Assembly (NCBI RefSeq): GCF_003234265.2
Contig: NZ_CP126256.1
Location: 2,604,001 to 2,668,000, forward strand
From: Curtobacterium sp. MCSS17_015
Lineage (GTDB): Bacteria > Actinomycetota > Actinomycetes > Actinomycetales > Microbacteriaceae
Length of the DNA stretch: 64,000 nucleotides
Direction of reading: 5' to 3'
Of this stretch, positions 30,327 to 40,641 are shown in pieces (the stretch's first letter is position 1; the number at the start of each line of letters is the position of its first letter). Below the pieces are notes generated by a model. That model was given only the letters and a program-made list of their open reading frames with translations. It did not search any database and was not told the DNA's origin. The position numbers were made by a program, and so were the translations under genes.

Positions 30327-31625
30327 TCAGACCGCAGCGGCGAAGCCGCGCTCCAGGTCGGCGATGACGTCGTCGACGTGCTCCAGGCCGATCGACAGCC
30401 GGATCAGGCCCTCGCCGACCCCGGCCGCCGCCCGCTCCGACGGCGTCATCTGCACGTGCGTGGTCGACGCCGGGTGCACGACCAGGGACCGGACGTCGCC
30501 GATGTTCGACACGTGGTCGAAGAGCTCCAGCGCGGCCACGAACCGCCGCCCGGCCTCGACCCCACCGGCGAGGTCGAACGCGAGCACGCTCGACGGCCCC
30601 TTCGGCACGTACCGCTGCTGCAGGTGGTGCCACGGGGAGCTCGGCAGCCCGGCGTAGTGCACGTGCTCGACCTGGTCGTGCGCGTCGAGCCAGGACGCCA
30701 CCGTCGCCGCGTTCGACACGTGCCGGTCCATCCGGAGCGACAGCGTCTGGATGCCCTGCAGCACCAGGAACGCGTTGAACGGCGCGATCGCCGGACCGAG
30801 GTCGGCGGAGAGCTTCGAGCGGGTGCGCTGGATGAACGCCCGGCGGCCGAACTTCTCGGCGAAGTTCGTCCCGGCGAAGCCGGAGTGCTCGGTCGTCGTC
30901 AGCTGCGGGTACTGCTCCGGGTGTGCGGCCCAGTCGAAGTTCCCGCTGTCGACGATCAACCCTGCGATCGCGCTGCCGTGCCCGGCCAGGTACTTCGTCG
31001 CCGAGTGCACGACGATGTCCGCTCCGTGCTCGATGGGCCGGACCAGGTACGGCGTCGCGATGGTGTTGTCGACGATGAGCGGGACACCGGCCTCGTGCGC
31101 GACCCCGGCCACCCCGGCGAAGTCGAGGACGTCCCCGCGCGGGTTCGGGATCGACTCCCCGAAGAAGGCGCGGGTCTCCGGGCGCACGGCCGCTGCCCAC
31201 TCGGACAGGTCGGTCGGGTCCTGCACGAAGGTGAACGCGACCCCCAGGTCCTTCAGCGTCGACGCGAACAGCGTGTACGTGGCACCGTACAGCGACGCGC
31301 TCGACACGACGTGGTCACCGGCGCGGGCGAGTCCGAGCACCGCGAGCGACGTCGCCGCCTGCCCCGACGCCAGGGCCAGCGCCGCGACCCCACCCTCGAG
31401 GTCGGCGATCCGCCGCTCCAGCGCCGCGGCCGACGGGTTGTTGACCCGGGAGTACGTGTGCCCTGGCGCGTTCAACAGGAACCGGTCGGCCGCGTCCTCG
31501 CCGGACGGGTACACGAAGGCGGCGGTCTGCGCGATCGGCGGCACGTTCCCGCCGAAGCCCGGGTCGGACTTGAACCCGGCGCGGATCTGGCGCGTCTCGA
31601 ACGCCCAGTCGTCCTCGACGGCCAT
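30327..31625 (-). CDS. metY: O-acetylhomoserine sulfhydrylase family PLP enzyme
   Basis: A 432-aa Cys/Met-metabolism PLP enzyme. ALASGQAATSLAVLGLARAG binds the cofactor phosphate, VDNTIATPYLVRPIEHGAD contains the Asp that contacts the pyridine, and SATKYLAGHG carries the Schiff-base lysine. The length and VYPSGEDAADRFLLN fit MetY rather than MetB. It makes homocysteine from O-acetylhomoserine and sulfide. The ATG overlaps the stop of the LLM monooxygenase gene (TGATG), placing sulfur release and sulfide fixation in one operon. Confidence 0.92.
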   Translation of the reverse strand: MAVEDDWAFETRQIRAGFKSDPGFGGNVPPIAQTAAFVYPSGEDAADRFLLNAPGHTYSRVNNPSAAALERRIADLEGGVAALALASGQAATSLAVLGLARAGDHVVSSASLYGATYTLFASTLKDLGVAFTFVQDPTDLSEWAAAVRPETRAFFGESIPNPRGDVLDFAGVAGVAHEAGVPLIVDNTIATPYLVRPIEHGADIVVHSATKYLAGHGSAIAGLIVDSGNFDWAAHPEQYPQLTTTEHSGFAGTNFAEKFGRRAFIQRTRSKLSADLGPAIAPFNAFLVLQGIQTLSLRMDRHVSNAATVASWLDAHDQVEHVHYAGLPSSPWHHLQQRYVPKGPSSVLAFDLAGGVEAGRRFVAALELFDHVSNIGDVRSLVVHPASTTHVQMTPSERAAAGVGEGLIRLSIGLEHVDDVIADLERGFAAAV

Positions 31626-32686
31626 CAGGACGCCGGTCCGGCAACGGCCGGGTCCGCGGGCACCGACGCCCGGACGAGCGGGATCACCTGCTCACCGAAC
31701 CGCTCCATCTCCTCGAGCTGCGGCGAGAACTGGAGCAGCAGGGTGTCGACACCGGCGTCCTCGTACTCGCGGATGCGCGCCGCGACCTGTTCGGGCGTCC
31801 CGACGAACTGCGGCCGGAGCCCCCGGTTCGACACCGAGTAGTCCTCGAGCGAGGGCACGTGCTCGAGCTGCGACTTCGAGATGAAGTCCTGGTACGACTC
31901 GTACGCCTTCCCGTGCTGGACGTCCGTGATGCGGGCCAGCTCGGCCTGCGCCTCCTCCTCGGTCTCGCGGACGATCGCGTACGCGGCCATCCCGAACGCC
32001 TCGAACGGCGGCAGACCGGCGTCCTCACGGCGACGGCGCATCTCGGCGATCTTCGTCCGGAGCTCGTCGACGGTCCCACCGTGGGTCACGTAGGCGTCGG
32101 CGTAGTGCGTGATGCTCGCCTTGCCGGCCTCGCTCTCACCGCCGGCGTAGATGCGCGGCGTGACCCGGGGCTTCGGTTCGAGGTGCGCGTTCTCGATGTC
32201 GTAGTACTCGCCGGAGAAGCTGTACGGCGTCTCGCGCCACAGCCCCTTCATGATCTCGACGAACTCCGCCGTGCGCTTGTACCGGTCGTCGTGCTCCGAG
32301 AAGATCCCGCCGTACTGCCGTGCCTCCTCCGCCCACCAGGCGCTCACGACGTTGAAGGTGAACCGGCCCCCGGAGATGTCGTCGATCGTCGCCGCCTGCT
32401 TCGCCGTCACGGCGGGCAGGTGGTAGCCCGGGCGCATGGCGGCCATGATCTCGAGCCGTTCGGTGGTCGCCGCGATCCCCGCTGCCAGCGCCCACGCCTC
32501 GAGACTCGGGGCCGCGACGCCCTTGATGTCGTTGAGGTTCAGCTCCGGCACGAGGGTCAGGTCGAACCCGATCCGCTCGGCGCGCTGCGCCAGGAGCTTC
32601 ACGTAGTCGAACGTGACCGGCATCTGCTCGTCGTCGACGTTGCGCAGCCAGCCGCCGAAGAGCGGGGTCCAGTATCCGAATCGCAC
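31625..32686 (-). CDS. LLM-class flavin monooxygenase (sulfone/sulfonate-type)
   Basis: A 353-aa FMNH2-dependent luciferase-like enzyme. VRFGYWTPLFGGWLRNVDDE at the N-terminus and NVVSAWWAEEARQYGG resemble SfnG/SsuD-type monooxygenases, which release sulfite from dimethylsulfone-derived or alkane sulfonates. DRYKRTAEFVEIMKGLW is a family signature. The GTG start has AAGGAA 8 nt upstream. Coupling to metY supports a role in sulfur scavenging. The substrate cannot be told from sequence, and no flavin reductase gene is next to it. Confidence 0.83.
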   Translation of the reverse strand: MRFGYWTPLFGGWLRNVDDEQMPVTFDYVKLLAQRAERIGFDLTLVPELNLNDIKGVAAPSLEAWALAAGIAATTERLEIMAAMRPGYHLPAVTAKQAATIDDISGGRFTFNVVSAWWAEEARQYGGIFSEHDDRYKRTAEFVEIMKGLWRETPYSFSGEYYDIENAHLEPKPRVTPRIYAGGESEAGKASITHYADAYVTHGGTVDELRTKIAEMRRRREDAGLPPFEAFGMAAYAIVRETEEEAQAELARITDVQHGKAYESYQDFISKSQLEHVPSLEDYSVSNRGLRPQFVGTPEQVAARIREYEDAGVDTLLLQFSPQLEEMERFGEQVIPLVRASVPADPAVAGPAS

Positions 32687-32810
32687 GGGGTGGGTTCCTT
32701 GGGTGGTGAGGAGGGACGGACGGGAGGCTCGGCCCGGGTGGTGAGCCGGACCTGACGTCCGACGGGTGGTCGGGTCGGTGGTCGAGGTGGTCGGTCGGGA
32801 CCGGAGCCGG

Positions 32811-33818
32811 TCAGACGTGCGCCGCGGGCGCGGCGGCGTACTCGGCGTCCAGCAGACCGCCGAGGTGGCGGGCGATGGAGCGCCGACCGGAGACCGGGGC
32901 GCTCGCCTCGACCGCGGGGTTGTAGTTCGTGTTCGTGTTGATGTCGTACACGACGGTCCGGCCGTCGGTGGTCTCCATGAACTCGACGCCCGCGATCTGG
33001 ATGCGCTGCTCCGCCAGGAAGCCGCGCAACTGCTGCACGAGCGGGTGCTCGGCGGTGACCTCGGTGCGGACGGTGAAGGTGTCGGCCGCCCCGGGCGCTG
33101 CGTCCGTGCCGGGCACCTCGCAGACCGCACCGGCGATGACCTGCGGGACCTCGCACGCGTCGGCCGGGCAGAGCTCGAAGCTGCCCGCGCTCGTGTCCAC
33201 GCGGACGGCGTAGACGAACTCGCCGCCGACGAACTCGGCGCGCGTGATGAACGGCTCGCGGGCCGTCAGGTACTCCTGCAGCAGCGTGATCCCGTCGACC
33301 GGGGCCTCGAACTCGGGGCTGTCCACGTAGGCGTCGAACTCGGCGAGCGAGTCGAAGCGACGGACACCCAGGCCCTTGCCGCCCTGGTTGTGCTTGGTGA
33401 TGAAGGGCACGTCCTGCCCGCTCGTGAAGGTCGCCGCGGCCTGCTTGAGGGTCGTCGTGCCGAACACGGCGGACGTGCGTGGCACGTCGAAACCGGCCGC
33501 CGCGAGCAGGCCGTGCTGAGCGACCTTCGACACCTCGAGTTCGAGGACGTGACTGCCACCGACCACCTGGCGGCCGGCACGCTCGAGCCAGCCGAGCAGC
33601 GCCCGGGCGTAGTCCTTGCTGTGCTCGTGCCCACGGGTGTGGGAGCTCGCCGACATGCGGCTCCAGTAGACCCCCGGCGCCGGTTCGGCGGCGAGGTCGA
33701 TCTGCCCCTCGGTCAGGAGGATCTCCTCCACCGGGACGCCCTCGGCCGCGAAGGCCTCGGCGAACGGCGGGAACCACTCGGGGTTCTCGTGGATGACGTA
33801 CACGCGCGGAGTGCTCAC
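32811..33818 (-). CDS. ATP-grasp ligase, RimK/glutathione-synthetase-like
   Basis: A 335-aa protein with ATP-grasp features: KHNQGGKGLGVRRF (nucleotide-binding loop), VDGITLLQEYL, FVYAVRVD, and the metal-binding Asp/Asn end VVYDINTNTNYN. Such enzymes ligate an acid to an amine via an acyl phosphate. TAGGGT lies 6 nt ahead of the GTG (leaderless). It is upstream of the LLM-metY operon on the same strand with a 124-nt gap that holds a GGACGGGAGGC repeat, so co-transcription is uncertain. Substrate unknown. Confidence 0.78.
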   Translation of the reverse strand: MSTPRVYVIHENPEWFPPFAEAFAAEGVPVEEILLTEGQIDLAAEPAPGVYWSRMSASSHTRGHEHSKDYARALLGWLERAGRQVVGGSHVLELEVSKVAQHGLLAAAGFDVPRTSAVFGTTTLKQAAATFTSGQDVPFITKHNQGGKGLGVRRFDSLAEFDAYVDSPEFEAPVDGITLLQEYLTAREPFITRAEFVGGEFVYAVRVDTSAGSFELCPADACEVPQVIAGAVCEVPGTDAAPGAADTFTVRTEVTAEHPLVQQLRGFLAEQRIQIAGVEFMETTDGRTVVYDINTNTNYNPAVEASAPVSGRRSIARHLGGLLDAEYAAAPAAHV

Positions 33819-33892
33819 CGCCCCACCCTAGGCACGGTCGTCGGACACCTGCCAGGTGTGTGACGCGAAGTTGCGTCGGCCGCCGTCCGGGG

Positions 33893-34747
33893 TCAGGACT
33901 CGGTGAGCGCCCCGAAGGTCTGCTGACCGAGGACGCCGAGGAGCTCGAGCTTCTGCGCGTCCTCGCTGCCCGGTGGCGCGGTGAAGAGCAGGAGCGCCTG
34001 CGCCTGGTCGTCCGTGTGCAGCACCTGGCAGTCCACGGTGATCCGCCCGAGTTCGGCCTGCATGATCGTCTTGTTGTCCGACCAGCGGACCGCCACCTCG
34101 TGCAGGGCCCAGAGCCGGGAGAAGTCGGGGCTGCGCTGCTCCAGCTCCGCGATCAGCTCGGTGGCCCGACGGTCGCCCGGCCCCGCGAGGCCGACCGCCG
34201 CCCGGAGCGACGCCACCACGACCCGGGCCAGGCGTTCGTGCTGCTCCGGCGCGTACTTGGCGAGTTCGGTCCCCGTGACGAACCACCGCCACGCCTGGTA
34301 GCGCTCGTTGCCGGCGAGCCCGACCGAGGTGCCGAGGAGGGCCGCCGCGAGCGCGTTCTCGACGAGCGTCTCGCCGAGGTGGTTCACGACGATCGCCGGG
34401 GTGTCCGTCAACCGGTCGAGGACGCGCAGGATCGCCGGGTCGACGTGGTCCGCGCGGTGCATCCGGACCGGCGCGTTCTGTCCCGCGAGGTGGAAGAGGT
34501 GGTCCCGTTCGTCGAGCGAGCACCGGAGCGCACGGGCGATCGCCGCTACCATCTGCTCCGAGGGCTGCGGGCCGCGCTGCTGTTCGAGGCGCGTGTAGTA
34601 GTCGACCGACATGCCGACCAGGGCCGCGACCTCCTCCCGACGGAGGCCCGGGGTGCGACGGCGAGCGCCGGCCCCGATCCCGACGTCCTCCGGGCGCAGG
34701 AGCTCCCGTCGACGGCGGAGGAAGTCGGCGAGGGCGGCACGGTCCAT
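33893..34747 (-). CDS. XRE-family regulator with MmyB-like ligand domain
   Basis: A 284-aa protein. The HTH lies at residues 33-65 (TPGLRREEVAALVGMSVDYY, then TRLEQQRGPQPSEQMVAAIA). The C-terminal 180 residues match the MmyB-like ligand-binding domain (VNHLGETLVENALAAALLG, then WRWFVTGTELAKYAPEQHER), a fatty-acid-binding PAS-like fold in relatives. It is divergent from the SDR gene 102 nt away, the common arrangement in which such a regulator controls its neighbour. Confidence 0.88.
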   Translation of the reverse strand: MDRAALADFLRRRRELLRPEDVGIGAGARRRTPGLRREEVAALVGMSVDYYTRLEQQRGPQPSEQMVAAIARALRCSLDERDHLFHLAGQNAPVRMHRADHVDPAILRVLDRLTDTPAIVVNHLGETLVENALAAALLGTSVGLAGNERYQAWRWFVTGTELAKYAPEQHERLARVVVASLRAAVGLAGPGDRRATELIAELEQRSPDFSRLWALHEVAVRWSDNKTIMQAELGRITVDCQVLHTDDQAQALLLFTAPPGSEDAQKLELLGVLGQQTFGALTES

Positions 34748-34848
34748 GCACCCAGTCTGCTGCGCGCCACCGACCGGAGCCAGGGATCGCCGGTCCCCCG
34801 ATGACCGCGCTCTGGTTCGACCCGCCGGGCCGGCGCATCGTGGTCGTC

Positions 34849-35589
34849 ATGGACACCACGAACAGCACCGTCTTCATCCCCGGCGCGACCTCCGGCATCG
34901 GCCTCGCGCTCGCCCTCCGCTTGCAGGCCGCCGGCAGCACCGTCGTCGTCGGAGGGCGCCGTCAGGCCCTCCTCGACTCCCTGTCCGAGGAGCACGGCTT
35001 CGACACCGTGCAGGTCAACGTGGCGGACGCCGACTCGATCCGGCAGGCGGCCGACAGCGTCCTCGGCACCCACCCGGAGCTCGACACCCTCGTGACGATG
35101 TCCGGCATCATGCGGAACGAGGACCTCCGTGACCCCGGCCACATGCGGGACGCGATCGAGACGATCCAGACGAACCTCGTCGGCACGATCCGGCTCATCG
35201 ACGCGTTCCTGCCGCACCTGCTCGCCCGCCCGGCAGCGACGATCATGACCGTGACGTCCGGCCTGGCGTTCGTGCCGCTCACCGCCACCCCGACCTACAA
35301 CGCCACCAAGGCAGGCGTGCACTCGTACACGCAGGCGCTCCGGCAGCAGCTCGTCGGCACCTCGGTCTCGGTCCTCGAACTCGCACCGCCGGCCGTGCAG
35401 ACCGACCTGATGGGCGGCGAGGACTTCGGCGGGATGCCGCTCGCCGAGTTCGCCGACGAGGTGATGAGCCTCATCGAGTCCGGGGCAGCGCCGGAGATCC
35501 TCGTGCAGAACGTCCAGCCGCTCCGGTGGGCCGAGCGCGACGGCACACACCAGCACATCCTCGAGATGATGGCGAACCGCGCGCACTGA
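34849..35589 (+). CDS. Short-chain dehydrogenase/reductase (DltE-like)
   Basis: A 246-aa SDR. NAD(P) binding by STVFIPGATSGIGLALALRL, the NAG-like MSGIMRN, and catalytic Tyr/Lys in TPTYNATKAGVHSYTQAL. VSVLELAPPAVQTDLM fits the DltE-type subfamily. Start taken at ATG 34849, which lies 7 nt after CATCGT; the ATG at 34801 would add 16 poorly conserved residues and overlap promoter space. Substrate unknown; likely controlled by the adjacent XRE protein. Confidence 0.87.
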   Translation: MDTTNSTVFIPGATSGIGLALALRLQAAGSTVVVGGRRQALLDSLSEEHGFDTVQVNVADADSIRQAADSVLGTHPELDTLVTMSGIMRNEDLRDPGHMRDAIETIQTNLVGTIRLIDAFLPHLLARPAATIMTVTSGLAFVPLTATPTYNATKAGVHSYTQALRQQLVGTSVSVLELAPPAVQTDLMGGEDFGGMPLAEFADEVMSLIESGAAPEILVQNVQPLRWAERDGTHQHILEMMANRAH

Positions 35590-35606
35590 GCCCGGTCTGC
35601 AGACCG

Positions 35607-36146
35607 TCAGATCGCGGCGAGCAGGGCCCGGAGTCCGGCCTTCGCCTCGGGCATCCGTTCCGGCCCGGTCAGGCGCTCACGCGTCGCCGACAGCCGCACG
35701 GTGCCCGGGCGAGGGCCGTCCTCAGCCGTGAGGAGCACCGACTCGCGGTCGGCGGCGGTCCACCGTGCCGAAGGCCGTTTCCCGCCCCGGCGCTCCGAGG
35801 TCGGAGCGTGTCCGAACGAGGCGGACGCGACGACGACCGCCCGGTCGAGCACCGCCTCCCGGTCGCCGTCGACCTGCCGGGAGGCCGAGACGGCGAAGCT
35901 GCCGTCGGAACGCTGTCCGGGGACGCGGAGGCCGCGCGACTGTCCGTAGCCGACGGCGACGCTCTGCGCCCACCAAGGATCGACCCCCTGCGCCACCAGC
36001 CAGGCGGCGACCGCCGTGTGTCCGATCGTGCGGCCGTCGGCGTCGTCGAGGCGGCGGTACCAGTCGTCCGGGACTGCGCCGGTGGCGGCGAGCACCCTGT
36101 CCGCGGGGATGCCCCGCGCGTGGGAGCGGACGACGTCGTCGGTCAT
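35607..36146 (-). CDS. DUF4287-like protein (179 aa)
   Basis: Residues 20-75 match the short helical domain often found ahead of SRPBCC domains: LAATGAVPDDWYRRLDDADG, then AAWLVAQGVDPWWAQSVAVG and YGQSRGLRVPGQ. The C-terminal half (SFAVSASRQVDGDREAVLDR, then SVLLTAEDGPRPGTVRLSAT) looks like a compact or degenerate SRPBCC-type fold. TACCCT lies 6 nt ahead of the ATG. Function unknown. Confidence 0.72.
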   Translation of the reverse strand: MTDDVVRSHARGIPADRVLAATGAVPDDWYRRLDDADGRTIGHTAVAAWLVAQGVDPWWAQSVAVGYGQSRGLRVPGQRSDGSFAVSASRQVDGDREAVLDRAVVVASASFGHAPTSERRGGKRPSARWTAADRESVLLTAEDGPRPGTVRLSATRERLTGPERMPEAKAGLRALLAAI

Positions 36147-36237
36147 GCGACGAGGGTACCGATCGCCCGGACGGCCTGGATGGGTCGGCCCGGCGGACGA
36201 CCGCAGGCAGTCGGACGCTCCGAGCCCGCGGTCTGCT

Positions 36238-37098
36238 TCAGTCGCTCGTGCCCGCGGCGGCGAGGACGGTCCGGCCGAGGCGCACGAAGTCGTCGACGCC
36301 GAGCTCCTCGCCGCGGGCCGTCGGGGCGACACCGGCGGCCTCGAGGACCTCGGACGCACGAGCGCTCCCGCCCAGCACCCCGGACAGCGCCTGTCGGAGC
36401 ATCTTCCGCCGCTGCTGGAAGGCCGCGTCGACCAGGGTGAACACCCGCGACCGCAGCTGTTCGTCCCCCGGCGGTTCGTGCCGGTCGAAGCCGACGAGCA
36501 CACTGTCGACGTTCGGCACGGGCCAGAACACCTGCCGGCTCACCTGCCCGGCGATCCGCCAGGAGCCGTACCAGGCTGCCTTGACGCTCGGTGAACCGTA
36601 GACCTTGCTGCCCGGATCGGCGGCGAGGCGGTACCCGACCTCCGCCTGCACCATGACGAGCGACCGGACGAGCGACGGGAAGGTGGCCAGCAGGTGCAGC
36701 AGCACCGGCACGGACACGTTGTACGGCAGGTTCGCGACGAGGTGTGTCGGCGCCACCGGGAGGTCGTCCGCCGACACCTGGAGCGCGTCCTGGTGCACGA
36801 CGGTCAGGCGGGCGTCCGGCTGCAAGGCGGCGACGGTCGTCGGGAGGTGGGCTGCGAGCCGGGCGTCGATCTCGACGGCTGTCACGGGAGCGCCGGTCTC
36901 GGTCAGCCCGAGCGTCAGCGACCCGAGCCCCGGCCCGACCTCGAGCACGCGGGACTCCGGGGTCACTCCCGCGACGGCGACGATGCGCCGCACGGTGTTG
37001 GCGTCGTGCACGAAGTTCTGACCGAGCTTCTTGGTGGGGGTGACGTCGAGCGTCGCCGCGAGGTTCCGGATCTCCGCCGGGCCGAGGAGGGCACCCAC
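36238..37098 (-). CDS. rsmA: 16S rRNA dimethyladenosine transferase
   Basis: A 286-aa SAM methyltransferase. [17 protein letters not shown], the SAM-binding [15 protein letters not shown], and the catalytic [15 protein letters not shown] are diagnostic of KsgA/RsmA, which dimethylates two adjacent adenines in helix 45 of 16S rRNA. The GTG start lies 2 nt after the tatD stop. The tatD-rsmA neighbourhood is conserved in actinobacteria, where ispE often follows; here ispE has moved. Confidence 0.95.
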   Translation of the reverse strand: MGALLGPAEIRNLAATLDVTPTKKLGQNFVHDANTVRRIVAVAGVTPESRVLEVGPGLGSLTLGLTETGAPVTAVEIDARLAAHLPTTVAALQPDARLTVVHQDALQVSADDLPVAPTHLVANLPYNVSVPVLLHLLATFPSLVRSLVMVQAEVGYRLAADPGSKVYGSPSVKAAWYGSWRIAGQVSRQVFWPVPNVDSVLVGFDRHEPPGDEQLRSRVFTLVDAAFQQRRKMLRQALSGVLGGSARASEVLEAAGVAPTARGEELGVDDFVRLGRTVLAAAGTSD

Positions 37099-37100
37099 CG

Positions 37101-38020
37101 CTACTCGACCACCGTGACGGGTTCGGCGTCCCACGAGCCGTAGACGAGCTCGGTGTTGGACGAGATCTGCGCCGCGAGCATCGACGGCTCGGTGCCGAGG
37201 GTCTCGGCCATCGACCGCAGGGTCAGCGGGACGAGGTACGGGGCGTTCGGCCGGCCGCGGAACGGCGTCGGCGTGAGGAACGGCGCATCGGTCTCGACCA
37301 TGATGAGGTGCCGCGGGGCGACGTGCAGCGCCTCCCGCAGGTTCTGCGCGTTCTTGAACGTCACCGTGCCCGCGAAGGACATGTACCAACCACGTTCGGC
37401 GCACAGGCGGGCGAGCTCGGGACCGCCCGAGAAGCAGTGGAAGACCGTCCGCTCCGGCGCCCCGACTCGCTCCAGGACCTCGACCACGGCGTGGTGGGCG
37501 TCGCGGTCGTGGATGGTCAGCGCGAGGTCGTGCTCCTTCGCGATGCGGATGTGTTCCTCGAACGAGCGGATCTGTGCCGCCCGGCCGTCGTCACCCGTGC
37601 GGAAGAAGTCGAGACCGGTCTCGCCGATCGCCCGGACGCGGGGCAGCGCTGCGAGCTGTTCGATGCCCGCGAGGTGCTCGTCCAACAACCCCTGCTCGTC
37701 GAGCACGGGTGCTTCGTTCGGGTGCAGCGCGACGGCCGCCAGGACCCGGGGCTCGCGGGCGGCGATCGCGGCGGACCACTGCGAGGTGGCGAGGTCGGTC
37801 CCGACCTGGACGACACCGCGGACGCCGACGCTCGACGCACGGTCGAGGTGCTCGCGGTACTCCAGCGGGCCGTCACCACCGTCGCCGACGCCGTCGGCGA
37901 TCTCCATGTGCGTGTGGTTGTCGTACACCGGGACGGTGAGGGCCTGCGGCAGCGGCGGGTACGTCAGGTCCCGCTTCTGCCCGCCTCCGTCTCCACCCCG
38001 GGCGCGGACGTGCGCGTCGG

Positions 38021-38024
<4 letters not shown>
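37101..38024 (-). CDS. tatD: TatD-family metal-dependent deoxyribonuclease
   Basis: A 307-aa TIM-barrel hydrolase. The N-terminal metal site is YDNHTHMEI, then [24 protein letters not shown] and FHCFSGG, and [17 protein letters not shown] contains the last metal-binding Asp. TatD proteins are 3'-5' DNA/RNA exonucleases in DNA repair and quality control. The GTG start overlaps the metG stop (GTGA). An N-terminal extension of about 30 residues precedes the barrel. Confidence 0.92.
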
Positions 38025-39598
<1,574 letters not shown>

Positions 39599-39660
39599 GC
39601 AGACCATCCTAGAGGCGACCGGATCGCGCGCGACGCGCCGTCACCCCGCCTGTTGAAGAC

Positions 39661-39699
39661 GGGACGGGAGGCCCGGAGTGGCGCCGGGACGGGCCTCCG
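39661..39699. terminator. GGACGGGAGGCCCG-type hairpin between metG and rsmI
   Basis: GGAGGCCC pairs with GGGCCTCC across about 17 nt in the interval between the metG start and the rsmI stop. It belongs to the dispersed intergenic repeat family of this window. Directly downstream are three short direct repeats of CGACACGTC or similar (about 39702-39724). It would terminate rsmI transcription. Confidence 0.55.
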
Positions 39700-39741
39700 G
39701 GCCGACACGTCCGACACGTCCGACCCGGCGGGTCCGCCGTG

Positions 39742-40563
39742 TCAGCGCGCGGCGAGCGCCCCTTCGTAGAGGTCCCGCTTCGACAGCCCGGTCGCGTCCG
39801 CGACCGCCGCCGCGGCCTCCTTCATGCGTGCGCCCGCGGCCACCCGCTCGAGCACGAGGCGGACGCCGTCCTCGATCGTGGCGTCCTCATCCGAGGCCGT
39901 GGACCCCGCGACGACGACGCAGATCTCGCCGCGGACCCCGTCGGCCGCCCACTCGGTCAGCTCCGCGAGGGTGCCACGGCGGACCTCCTCGTGCATCTTG
40001 GTGAGCTCACGGCAGACCGCCGCGCGGCGGTCGGCGCCGAAGCCGGCGGCCATGTCGCCGAGCGTGTCCGCGATCCGGTGTGGGGACTCGAAGAAGACCA
40101 TCGTCCGCTGCTCCCCCGCCAGGGCCGCGAACACCCGACGCCGCTCCCCCGCCTTGCGGGTCGGGAACCCCTCGAACGTGAAGCGGTCGGTCGGCAGCCC
40201 GGAGAGGGCGAGTGCCGTGAGCACGGCGCTCGGGCCGGGGACCGCGGTCACGGTGACACCGGCGGCCGCGGCGGCCTCGACCAGCGGGAAGCCCGGGTCG
40301 CTGATCGCCGGCATGCCCGCGTCCGTGAGCACCACGACGTCGTCCTCCCGGGCGAGTTCGACGACCTCGGCGGCCCGCTCCCGCTCGTTGTGCTCGTGCA
40401 GTGCGATGAGCCGCGGACGGTTCTCGATGCCGAGCGCGCGCATGAGGTGGATCGCGGTCCGGGTGTCCTCGGCGGCCACCACGGAGGCGTTCGACAGCGT
40501 CTCCACGAGTCGACGAGAGGCATCACCGAGGTTGCCGATGGGAGTTGCTGCGAGGACGATCAC
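39742..40563 (-). CDS. rsmI: 16S rRNA (cytidine-2'-O)-methyltransferase
   Basis: A 273-aa tetrapyrrole-methylase-fold enzyme. LAATPIGNLGDASRR, VVAAEDTRTAIHLM, LTDAGMPAISDPGFPLVEAA and TAVPGPSAVLTALALSGLP are diagnostic of RsmI, which methylates C1402 of 16S rRNA with SAM. GTG start, 6 nt after GACAAT (weak -10). It is divergent from the protein mannosyltransferase; this rsmI-pmt pairing is conserved in actinobacteria. Confidence 0.93.
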   Translation of the reverse strand: MIVLAATPIGNLGDASRRLVETLSNASVVAAEDTRTAIHLMRALGIENRPRLIALHEHNERERAAEVVELAREDDVVVLTDAGMPAISDPGFPLVEAAAAAGVTVTAVPGPSAVLTALALSGLPTDRFTFEGFPTRKAGERRRVFAALAGEQRTMVFFESPHRIADTLGDMAAGFGADRRAAVCRELTKMHEEVRRGTLAELTEWAADGVRGEICVVVAGSTASDEDATIEDGVRLVLERVAAGARMKEAAAAVADATGLSKRDLYEGALAAR

Positions 40564-40641
40564 CTCCCCATTGTCGTCGCCGCGCCGGCGAGCTGTGGAC
40601 GACGCAGCCCACGCATGCACGGCGTCCGTAGGATGCTGCGG

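Noticed and set aside
32762..32805. G-rich GGTGGTCGG repeats upstream of the LLM gene, as riboswitch or G-quadruplex
   Set aside because: No SAM, cobalamin or other riboswitch core could be traced, and G-runs are mostly two bases long.
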